Below are positions 35,033-42,029 of a stretch of DNA of 64,000 nt, one piece after another (position 1 is the first letter of the stretch; every line of letters begins with the position of its first letter). Both the position numbers and the translations under genes were made by a program. This DNA is from Nocardia vermiculata NBRC 100427 (GTDB lineage: Bacteria > Actinomycetota > Actinomycetes > Mycobacteriales > Mycobacteriaceae), in the NCBI RefSeq assembly GCF_001613265.1, contig NZ_BDCA01000016.1:100754-164753 (forward strand), read 5' to 3'. The notes beneath the pieces were generated by a model, which saw nothing but the letters and a program-made list of their open reading frames with translations, was not told the origin of the DNA and did no database searches.

Positions 35033-35087
35033 TATCGACGTGCGAAAGGGGAGGCCCCTCAGGTCCTCCCCACCGTGTACGTCGATA
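35033..35087 (-). terminator. Nested hairpin downstream of the DUF3073 gene
   Basis: An outer 9-bp stem (TATCGACGT with ACGTCGATA) encloses a 7-bp stem (GGGGAGG with CCTCCCC). On the minus strand the inner stem is followed by UUUC, fitting termination of the DUF3073 transcript. The rest of 34862-35032 shows no gene. Confidence 0.5.
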
Positions 35088-35092
35088 CGAGA

Positions 35093-35299
35093 TCAGCGGC
35101 GCCAGTCGTCGATGTCCTCATCGTCCTCCCAGCGCTTGAGTGGTTCGTCCGAATCGTGGTCTTCGGACAGCACACTGCTCTGCCGGGGAGGGTGCCCCGA
35201 CAGTTCGCGCTGAAGGCTCGAGAAGTCGGTAGACGGCGAGCTGTACTTGAGCTCGCGTGCAACCTTGGTCTGCTTTGCCTTAGCCCGGCCACGGCCCAT
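35093..35299 (-). CDS. DUF3073 family protein (Rv0810c-like)
   Basis: Small basic-to-acidic protein of 68 aa. It begins MGRGRAKAKQTKVARELKYSSPSTDFSSLQREL, the invariant N-terminus of the actinobacterial DUF3073 family, and ends in an acidic stretch (WEDDEDIDDW). Function is unknown. The N-terminal lysine/arginine cluster suggests nucleic acid binding. GAGGGGG lies 6 nt before the ATG. It sits after purM in the same place as Rv0810c. Its -10 box lies inside an inverted repeat (35370-35397). Confidence 0.85.
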   Translation of the reverse strand: MGRGRAKAKQTKVARELKYSSPSTDFSSLQRELSGHPPRQSSVLSEDHDSDEPLKRWEDDEDIDDWRR

Positions 35300-35369
35300 G
35301 GCTGACCCCCTCGCGTCACTGCGGGGCGGCCTGGGGTGGTTTGGCGGCCCCGTTCGAATTAATAATCTT

Positions 35370-35397
35370 CCTGACAGACACTTTAGCGTGTGTCAGG
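35370..35397 (-). promoter_or_regulatory. Inverted repeat enclosing the -10 box of the DUF3073 gene
   Basis: CCTGACA (35370-35376) and TGTCAGG (35391-35397) are exact complements with a 14-nt centre that contains, on the minus strand, the -10 box TAAAGT (35380-35385). A protein on this dyad would cover the promoter. The leader is then about 75 nt. Confidence 0.5.
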
Positions 35398-35485
35398 CAG
35401 TCGCGCTCCCAGGAGTGGGTGAAGACTCCGGAACGGCCGCTGTTTGCTGGGGGCCCACACGTGGATTCGGCGGAAACGTGACTTT

Positions 35486-36448
35486 TTACACGGTGCCGGG
35501 GATTGCCCGGATGATGCCGACCCTGGCTCCGCCGCCGAGCACCGGGGGGCCCGCGAGCTCGGCATGAGTCTCGGTCCACTCCACCCCCATACGCTGGAGA
35601 ATCGCCTGCGTCAGCGGCATTCGGGCCCGGTCGTGCCCGTCATCGATCTTGTATGCGAAGGCCCGGCCGTCCGGCAGCGCACCCGCATGCAGACCGTCTG
35701 CTCCGATTTTGCAGAGCAGCCCGGGGGTTGCGCGCATAGTCTCCGAGTCGGGCGCGTTGGTGCCCGAAATCACGTACGGATGGTGCCGAATCGCATCCGC
35801 GACCCGGCGTTGCGGAGATCCGGAGGGAGCCGTCGCCAGCCCCGAGTAGGCACGGGCGAGGTTGATCAGCGATACCGGCACGATCGGCAGGCCGCAGCCG
35901 TCGATGCCGAGATCGGTTTCGGGTTCACCCGTCAGGTCGACGATGGTCGCGGTGACGGCCTGTTGCAGCGGATGACCCGGGTCGAGATATCCCGACGTCG
36001 GCCAGCCGTTGAGCGCGCAGGTCGCCAGCATCGCGGCATGCTTTCCCGAGCAGTTCATGTAGATCGGGCGCGCGGCCGTGGTGACGTCGTGCCCGGCCAG
36101 CGCCTCGGCCCGGGCCTGCTCGCCCATCGGCAGATCGGGCGGGCATTCGAGGTCCTTCTCGTCGAATCCGAAGCGGTCGAGCAACCGCTGCACCAGGGCG
36201 AGATGTTCGGGCTCGCCGAAGTGTGACGCCGTCGCGATGGCGAGTTCGGCCTCGTCGGCGGGTTCGAATCCGTTCCGCAACAGCGCGACCGCTTGCATCG
36301 GCTTGTTGGTCGAGCGTGGGTACACCGGCAGATGCACTTCCCCCAGGCTCAGTACCGGCTCCCCGTCGGCGCCGACGATCACCACTGAGCCGCGGTGCAC
36401 ACATTCGCGGAACCCGGAGCGGACGACCTCCACCAATTCGACGCTCAT
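35486..36448 (-). CDS. Asparaginase II family protein
   Basis: Protein of 320 aa of the asparaginase_II family (distinct from E. coli AnsA/AnsB and plant-type enzymes). Conserved pieces are PRSTNKPMQAVALL, MNCSGKHAAML, GIDGCGLPI and VSGTNAPDSE-like SGTNAPDS followed by LLCKIGADG. It would hydrolyse asparagine to aspartate and ammonia, although some members have only been annotated. AAGGAG lies 4 nt before ATG 36448. The start overlaps the MOSC gene by 4 nt, making it the last gene of a ygfZ-MOSC-asparaginase operon. Confidence 0.85.
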   Translation of the reverse strand: MSVELVEVVRSGFRECVHRGSVVIVGADGEPVLSLGEVHLPVYPRSTNKPMQAVALLRNGFEPADEAELAIATASHFGEPEHLALVQRLLDRFGFDEKDLECPPDLPMGEQARAEALAGHDVTTAARPIYMNCSGKHAAMLATCALNGWPTSGYLDPGHPLQQAVTATIVDLTGEPETDLGIDGCGLPIVPVSLINLARAYSGLATAPSGSPQRRVADAIRHHPYVISGTNAPDSETMRATPGLLCKIGADGLHAGALPDGRAFAYKIDDGHDRARMPLTQAILQRMGVEWTETHAELAGPPVLGGGARVGIIRAIPGTV

Positions 36449-37209
36449 CGCACTCCTTCGCCGTCGGTCGCGGCACCGGCCGGACGGCGGCCGGTGCGCG
36501 GATCGTGGTTCGCGACGCGTCCGGCCGTCCGGCGGGTGTGCCGGGCGACCTGCATCCGGACGTCGTCGGACACACTCGGCTCGGCCGCCAGCAGCTGGGC
36601 CAGTCGGTCCGCATCGTTACCGGTGAACAGCTCGCGCACGGTCACACCGTGCGCGGGGACGTGATCGACCTGCACCCGGTCGCCCGCGCCGATCGAGCCC
36701 TCGGTGAGCACTCGCAGATACGCGCCGGTGTCGGATTGCAGCGTGAAGCGCTTGACCCACTGCGGCTCGGCTGCCCAGTGACCGAAGGTGGCGCACGGTA
36801 CCCGGGGTGCGGTGACCTCCAGCAGGGTGTCGCCGACCCGCCAGCGTTCGCCGATCACCGCATCGCTGACCGGTAGCCCGCGGATACGCAGATTCTCGCC
36901 GAACCAGCCGGGCGGCAACTGTCGTCCGAGACGGTCGCCCCACTGCCGGGCATCCTCCTCGGCATAGGCGTACACGGCCTGATGGACACCGCCGTGGTGT
37001 TTCGTATCGCAGACGTGATCGCCGTCGAGTCCCAGTGCTCGCACCGCGACGCGGTCGTCGACCGGCCGCTTGTCTATCGCGGTACGCCCGACCCGGCTCA
37101 CCTTCGCGGGCACCTCGAGTTCGGCATGCAGCACACAGACCGCGAGCACCCGTCCCAGCGCACCTGCCTGCCGCACAGCGGCATCCCCGGTGGGTGGGAG
37201 AGCGTTCAC
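36445..37209 (-). CDS. MOSC domain protein (YiiM-like)
   Basis: Protein of 254 aa with a MOSC beta-barrel. It includes LGLDGDHVCDTKHHGGVHQAVYAYAEED, PGWFGENLRIRGL and the conserved cysteine in TAPRVPCATFGHW. MOSC proteins handle sulfur or molybdenum cofactor chemistry. YiiM relatives reduce N-hydroxylated substrates with Moco. It is coupled by 4-nt overlaps to the ygfZ-like gene upstream and asparaginase downstream. The C-terminal 40 residues are arginine-rich and outside the domain. Confidence 0.84.
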   Translation of the reverse strand: MNALPPTGDAAVRQAGALGRVLAVCVLHAELEVPAKVSRVGRTAIDKRPVDDRVAVRALGLDGDHVCDTKHHGGVHQAVYAYAEEDARQWGDRLGRQLPPGWFGENLRIRGLPVSDAVIGERWRVGDTLLEVTAPRVPCATFGHWAAEPQWVKRFTLQSDTGAYLRVLTEGSIGAGDRVQVDHVPAHGVTVRELFTGNDADRLAQLLAAEPSVSDDVRMQVARHTRRTAGRVANHDPRTGRRPAGAATDGEGVR

Positions 37210-38321
37210 CGGCCGCGCAGCTTGTCCACGGCGAGCCGGCCGGCCTGCGGGGCCTCGTCGGTGGGGATCGAATCCGGGTCGATGGCCGCGGCCATCGGGC
37301 CCGCCTCCAGCCGGGTGTCGGCGCCGACGGCACGTTTGACCAGCGCCAGCGCGATCGGGCCCAGTTCGAAATGGTCGATCACGGTGCCGACCCGGCCGAC
37401 CGAGCGACCACCGGCGCTCACCGGATCGCCCGCCGCCGGGCGGGCATCCGCGGATCCGTCCAGGTGCAGCAGCACCAGCCGGCGCGGCGGCTTACCGAGG
37501 TTATGTACCCGCGCGACGGTCTCCTGGCCGCGATAGCAGCCCTTGTTCAGATGGACCGCGCCGAATTCCTCCGGGCCGCCGATCCAGCCGGCCTCCTGGG
37601 GAATGGTGCGGTCGTCGGTGTCGATGCCGATGCGCGGTCGCAACGCCGCGGTCCGCAGCGCCTCGAAGGCCCACAGCCCGGCAGGTTCGGCTCCGGCCGC
37701 GGTCAGAGCCGTCCAGCGCTCGCTCAGTTGGGCGCGGGGCAGCACCAGATCGAAGGAATCCTCGGTGGGCCAGGGCATGCGGCGCAGGAATCCGCCGTCG
37801 GGGAGCGGGACCGCCTCGTAGACACCGGGCAGTTCGGACACGCCGAGCGCCTCGGTCAGCTCCCGCCAGCGAGGCCCCAGCAGGCTCAGTACCGCGTAAT
37901 CGGGTTCGGCCTTCGGTTCCGCGGCGGCCCAGAAGACCATCTTCTGCAGGAAACTCAGCAGGTCGGGCCCGCGTTCACTCTCGGTGTCGAGCCATACCGT
38001 GCCGTTCAGGTCGGAGAGCACGAAATGATGCTGGACGCGGCCGTTCAGATCCAGATCGAGATCTTCCGCGGACCGGCCGTCGCCGAGTTCCGCGATGTGC
38101 TGGCTGGAAATCGTGTGGAGCCAGCTGAGCCGCTCGGCGCCGGTGATCGATGCCACGAAGCGGTGGGAGCGGTCGACGATCACCGCACGGTCGGTGGCGG
38201 CGCGTTGTTCGCCGAAGGGATCGCCGTAATGCCACGGGACTGCGGCATCGGGACTGTCTGGCGGGCCGGGCACGGCCCCTGGGAGGCCGAGCAGTGGACT
38301 GGGGGCGGCAACCACGGACAC
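37206..38321 (-). CDS. ygfZ: YgfZ/GcvT-like folate-binding protein (Fe-S cluster maintenance)
   Basis: Protein of 371 aa of the GcvT-related YgfZ family, which uses folate to help assemble or repair certain Fe-S clusters. The family hallmark KGCYRGQE is visible in NKGCYRGQETVARVHNLGKPPRRL, and the N-terminal DRSHRFVASITGAERLSWLHTISSQ is typical. GTG 38321 is exactly 7 nt after a -10 box, so the in-frame ATG at 38345 is rejected. It heads an operon of three overlapping genes, divergent from pabC, as Rv0811c and Rv0812 are. Confidence 0.87.
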   Translation of the reverse strand: MSVVAAPSPLLGLPGAVPGPPDSPDAAVPWHYGDPFGEQRAATDRAVIVDRSHRFVASITGAERLSWLHTISSQHIAELGDGRSAEDLDLDLNGRVQHHFVLSDLNGTVWLDTESERGPDLLSFLQKMVFWAAAEPKAEPDYAVLSLLGPRWRELTEALGVSELPGVYEAVPLPDGGFLRRMPWPTEDSFDLVLPRAQLSERWTALTAAGAEPAGLWAFEALRTAALRPRIGIDTDDRTIPQEAGWIGGPEEFGAVHLNKGCYRGQETVARVHNLGKPPRRLVLLHLDGSADARPAAGDPVSAGGRSVGRVGTVIDHFELGPIALALVKRAVGADTRLEAGPMAAAIDPDSIPTDEAPQAGRLAVDKLRGR

Positions 38322-38328
38322 GTTCTCC

Positions 38329-38334
38329 ACAATA
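38329..38334 (-). promoter_or_regulatory. -10 box for leaderless ygfZ operon
   Basis: TATTGT on the minus strand lies exactly 7 nt before GTG 38321. Confidence 0.55.
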
Positions 38335-38401
38335 GGCGGTTCCACCGACTCGCGCCCCCCACCGGCGAACGCGTACCCACGCCAGGTGGCCTCGATTCGC
38401 C

Positions 38402-38407
38402 TAGGCT
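38402..38407 (+). promoter_or_regulatory. -10 box for leaderless pabC
   Basis: TAGGCT lies exactly 7 nt before ATG 38415. The long open frame upstream (from 37035) is antisense to ygfZ. Confidence 0.6.
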
Positions 38408-38414
38408 GCCACGC

Positions 38415-39326
38415 ATGGATCGAGTTCTGGTAACACTCGACGGCGCGGTTCAGGATCCGGGCGCGCCGTTGCTCTTCGCGGACGACATCGGCGCCCTGCG
38501 CGGTGACGGTGTCTTCGAAACGGTATTGGTGCGCGACGGCAAAGCGAGTGCGCTGGAATTACATCTGGCTCGGCTGCGGCGTTCGGCGGAGGCGCTGGAA
38601 CTGCCGGATCCCGACGTCGCGCAGTGGCGTACAGCGGTGGAGGCCGCTGCCAAGGAGTGGGGGAGCGACCGCGAGGGCATGCTGCGCATGGTGCTGACGC
38701 GCGGGCGTGAGGGTGCCGAGGTGAAGCGTCCCGGCACCGGTGAACTCTCCGGGCCCGCACCGAGTCTCACCGGTTATGTGATGGTGAGCCCGGTCGCCGA
38801 CCGGGTCGAACGGGTGCGCTCCGAGGGGATCTCGGTGATCACCCTGGCCCGCGGCATCTCGACCGAGTTGGCGACGAACGCGCCGTGGTTGCTGATGGGA
38901 GCCAAAACCCTCTCCTATGCGACCAATATGGCGGCCCTGCGGTTCGCGGCCCGGATGGATGCCGACGACGTGATCTTCACCAGTACCGAGCATCGGGTGC
39001 TGGAAGGGCCGCGATCGACCGTGGTCATCCAGCGTGACAAACAGTTGCTCACTCCACCGGCCCGGGACGGCGTGCTTCCCGGCATCACGCAGCGGGCGTT
39101 GTTCGCCGAGGCGGAGAAGGCGGGCTGGAAATGTGAGTACAAATCACTGTTCACCGCAGATCTCGTGACGGCAGACAGTGTTTGGCTACTGTCCAGCGTC
39201 ACGCTGGCGGCTCGGGTGACGACCCTGGACGGGTTGCGCATGTCGGCGCCGGAGTGTGCCGCGGAAATCACGGAAATGGTGGACCGGGGCATCGACAGAG
39301 CCTGGAATATCGCCGACTGGAACTGA
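38415..39326 (+). CDS. pabC: Aminodeoxychorismate lyase / class IV aminotransferase
   Basis: PLP fold-type IV enzyme of 303 aa. It has DDIGALRGDGVFETVLVRDG at the N-terminus and the Schiff-base lysine in MGAKTLSYATNMAALR. The cofactor phosphate site is in the ADSVWLLSSVTLAARV segment. By position (Rv0812) and sequence the best call is 4-amino-4-deoxychorismate lyase, giving p-aminobenzoate for folate. Branched-chain or D-amino-acid aminotransferase activity cannot be excluded. The divergent neighbour YgfZ is folate-dependent. Confidence 0.85.
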   Translation: MDRVLVTLDGAVQDPGAPLLFADDIGALRGDGVFETVLVRDGKASALELHLARLRRSAEALELPDPDVAQWRTAVEAAAKEWGSDREGMLRMVLTRGREGAEVKRPGTGELSGPAPSLTGYVMVSPVADRVERVRSEGISVITLARGISTELATNAPWLLMGAKTLSYATNMAALRFAARMDADDVIFTSTEHRVLEGPRSTVVIQRDKQLLTPPARDGVLPGITQRALFAEAEKAGWKCEYKSLFTADLVTADSVWLLSSVTLAARVTTLDGLRMSAPECAAEITEMVDRGIDRAWNIADWN

Positions 39327-39421
39327 GGAGTATGCGAGACTGACGCGTAAGCAGTGGGGCCGAGATCCGGAACCCGTTATCGCGCAGCAAAAATTGTAGG
39401 GGCGTCGTGACGTAGGACTCG

Positions 39422-39468
39422 TTGCCCCACGGCCGTTCCGGCGTAGGCTCATCTACTACAGGTAGTAG
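39422..39468 (+). promoter_or_regulatory. cyd operon promoter with dyad operator
   Basis: TTGCCC (39422-39427) and TAGGCT (39444-39449) are 16 nt apart. A perfect 7-bp inverted repeat, CTACTAC-AG-GTAGTAG (39453-39468), lies right at the expected transcription start, a repressor position. The leader to ATG 39507 is about 50 nt with AGGAGG. Confidence 0.6.
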
Positions 39469-39506
39469 TACGTGTGGATTTTCCGCATGACACAGGAGGC
39501 CGCCGG

Positions 39507-40955
39507 ATGGATGTCGTCGACGTCTCACGTTGGCAATTCGGAATTACGACCGTCTATCACTTCATCTTCGTGCCCCTGACCGTGGGCCTCGCGCCGTTGG
39601 TCGCGGGAATGCAGACCGCCTGGGTCATCACGGGTAAGGACCACTGGTACCGCCTGACGAAGTTCTTCGGCAAGTTGTTCATGATCAACTTCGCACTGGG
39701 TGTCGCGACCGGGATCGTCCAGGAATTCCAGTTCGGAATGAACTGGAGCGAATACTCCCGTTTCGTCGGTGACGTCTTCGGCGCACCGCTGGCGATGGAG
39801 GGCCTCGCGGCATTCTTCCTCGAATCGACCTTCCTCGGACTGTGGATCTTCGGCTGGTCACGTCTGCCCAAGCTGGTGCACCTGGCCACCATCTGGCTGG
39901 TCGCTATCGGCGTGACCGCCTCGGCCTACTTCATCATCGCCGCGAACTCGTTCATGCAGCATCCGGTCGGCGCGCGCTACAACCCCGAGACCGGCCGCGC
40001 CGAACTCCAGAGCATCGCCGCCCTGCTGTCCAACAACACCGCGCTCGCGGCCTTCCCGCACGTCGTCGCGGGTGCGTTCCTCACCGCCGGCACCTTCGTG
40101 GCGGGGATCGGCGGCTGGTGGATGGTGCGCCACGCCCGCTCCGGCGACGCCGAGAAACTGGCCGAGGCGCGTTCGATGTGGCGTCCGGCCGCCCGGTGCG
40201 GCATGTGGGTGATCGTGATCTCCGGCATCGCCCTGGTCGTCACCGGTGACGTGCAGGGCAAGCTGATGTTCCAGCAGCAGCCGATGAAGATGGCCTCGGC
40301 GGAATCGCTGTGCCACACCGCCACCGACCCGGACTTCTCGGTCCTCACCGTCGGCACCCACAACAACTGCGACAGCGTCACCCACGTCATCGAGGTGCCG
40401 GGAGTGTTGCCGTTCCTGGCGGAGGGCAAATTCAGCGGTGTGACGCTGGAAGGCGTCAAGGACCTGCAGATCTCGTACAACGAGAAATACGGTCCCGGCG
40501 ACTACCGGCCCAATCTGTTCGTCACCTACTGGACCTTCCGCGCCATGATCGGCTGGGCCGTCGGTTCGGCGCTGATCGCGGTGCTCGGCTTCTGGATGAC
40601 CCGCCGCGGCCGGGTGCCCGATCAGAAATGGTTCAAATGGCTGTGCCTGATCTGCATCCCCACGCCGTTCCTGGCCAACAGCGCAGGCTGGGTGTTCACC
40701 GAGATGGGACGGCAGCCGTGGGTGGTCGCACCCAACCCCACCGGCAACCCGGAGATTCGGATGACGGTGCAGGATGCGGTATCCGGCCACAGTGCGGGCA
40801 CGGTGCTGGCCTCGCTGATCGTGTTCACCCTGGTGTACGGCGTGCTGGCGTTCGCCTGGTTCTTCCTGATGCGCCGCTATGTCATCGCCGGCCCCGAGAA
40901 ACCACCGTCGGAATCGGAAACGGCCGACGTCGGCAAGCTGTCGTTCGCGTACTGA
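39507..40955 (+). CDS. cydA: Cytochrome bd oxidase subunit I
   Basis: Heme-bearing subunit of 482 aa of the terminal quinol oxidase bd, which reduces oxygen at high affinity. It starts MDVVDVSRWQFGITTVYHFIFVPLT, which includes the conserved N-terminal His, and has roughly nine transmembrane helices. The quinol-loop and heme motifs are visible: FQFGMNWSEYSRFVGDVFG, EFFLES-type AAFFLESTFLG, and the family motif EMGRQPW. It is shorter than E. coli CydA, consistent with the short Q-loop type. AGGAGG lies before ATG 39507. It is the first of four genes cydABDC. Confidence 0.95.
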   Translation: MDVVDVSRWQFGITTVYHFIFVPLTVGLAPLVAGMQTAWVITGKDHWYRLTKFFGKLFMINFALGVATGIVQEFQFGMNWSEYSRFVGDVFGAPLAMEGLAAFFLESTFLGLWIFGWSRLPKLVHLATIWLVAIGVTASAYFIIAANSFMQHPVGARYNPETGRAELQSIAALLSNNTALAAFPHVVAGAFLTAGTFVAGIGGWWMVRHARSGDAEKLAEARSMWRPAARCGMWVIVISGIALVVTGDVQGKLMFQQQPMKMASAESLCHTATDPDFSVLTVGTHNNCDSVTHVIEVPGVLPFLAEGKFSGVTLEGVKDLQISYNEKYGPGDYRPNLFVTYWTFRAMIGWAVGSALIAVLGFWMTRRGRVPDQKWFKWLCLICIPTPFLANSAGWVFTEMGRQPWVVAPNPTGNPEIRMTVQDAVSGHSAGTVLASLIVFTLVYGVLAFAWFFLMRRYVIAGPEKPPSESETADVGKLSFAY

Positions 40956-40965
40956 GGAGCCGAGG

Positions 40966-42027
40966 ATGAGTCTTCCCGAATTCTGGTTCTTGCTGATCGG
41001 TATCCTGTTCACCGGTTACTTCGTGCTCGAGGGATTCGACTTCGGCGTCGGCATCCTGATGTCGATCGTCGGGCGCGGCGACGAAATCCGAAAGCGCGCG
41101 ATACTCAACACGATCGGGCCGGTCTGGGACGGTAACGAGGTGTGGCTGATCACCGCGGGCGGCGCGATGTTCGCGGCCTTCCCCGAGTGGTACGCCAGCT
41201 TGTTCTCCGGCTTCTACGTGGCGCTGCTGCTGATTCTGCTGGCGTTGATCGTGCGCGCCGTCGCCATCGAATGGCGCGGCAAGATCGACGATCCGCGCTG
41301 GCGGTGGTGGACCGATGCCGCCATCGCCTTCGGTTCCTGGGTACCGGCACTGGCCTGGGGATTGGCCTTCGCCAATATCGTGCGCGGGGTGCGGGTCGAC
41401 GAGCACAAGCAGGTGCTCGACGGGTTCCTGGATCTACTCAACCCCTACGCCCTGCTCGGAGCGTTGACCACACTGTTGCTGTTCGTGCTGCACGGCGCGG
41501 TGTTCATCGCACTCAAGACCGGCGGTGACCTGCGCGACCAGGTGGAGCGGATCGCCCGCGGGATCTGGCTGCCCACGGTCGTCGTGGTGGGCGGGTTCGG
41601 CGTGTGGACCCAACTCGCCTACGGCCACGGCTGGACGTGGATCCCGCTCGGGCTGGCCGTATTCGGTTTGGTGCTGGCCGGCGTCGCGGTGCTGCGCCAC
41701 CGCGACGGATGGGCCTTCACCGGAACGGCGCTGACCATCGTGGCCGCGCTGGTACTGCTGTTCGGCGCGCTGTTCCCGTACGTGCTGCCGTCCACCCTCG
41801 ATGCCGCGTACGGACTGTCCGTGGACGGCCGGACGGTCGACGGGCACGCCACCGTCAGCGCCTCGTCCACGCATTACACCCTGGTCGTGATGAGTTGGGT
41901 GGCAGTGGTGCTGACCCCGGTCGTGCTGATCTATCAGGGCTGGACCTACTGGGTGTTCCGCAAGCGGATCACCGTGGAACAGATTCCGCCGCCGATCGGG
42001 CTGCCGCTGCGCGCCCGCACCCGATAA
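40966..42027 (+). CDS. cydB: Cytochrome bd oxidase subunit II
   Basis: Second membrane subunit, 353 aa, with about eight helices. The N-terminal LIGILFTGYFVLEGFDFGVG and GPVWDGNEVWLI are family hallmarks. It starts 11 nt after cydA with a GAGGAG...GAGG ribosome region and ends 3 nt before cydD. Confidence 0.95.
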   Translation: MSLPEFWFLLIGILFTGYFVLEGFDFGVGILMSIVGRGDEIRKRAILNTIGPVWDGNEVWLITAGGAMFAAFPEWYASLFSGFYVALLLILLALIVRAVAIEWRGKIDDPRWRWWTDAAIAFGSWVPALAWGLAFANIVRGVRVDEHKQVLDGFLDLLNPYALLGALTTLLLFVLHGAVFIALKTGGDLRDQVERIARGIWLPTVVVVGGFGVWTQLAYGHGWTWIPLGLAVFGLVLAGVAVLRHRDGWAFTGTALTIVAALVLLFGALFPYVLPSTLDAAYGLSVDGRTVDGHATVSASSTHYTLVVMSWVAVVLTPVVLIYQGWTYWVFRKRITVEQIPPPIGLPLRARTR

Positions 42028-42029
42028 CC

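Noticed and set aside
37035..38414. In-frame extension upstream of pabC
   Set aside because: Antisense to ygfZ; the leaderless -10 box and the family N-terminus fix the start at 38415.
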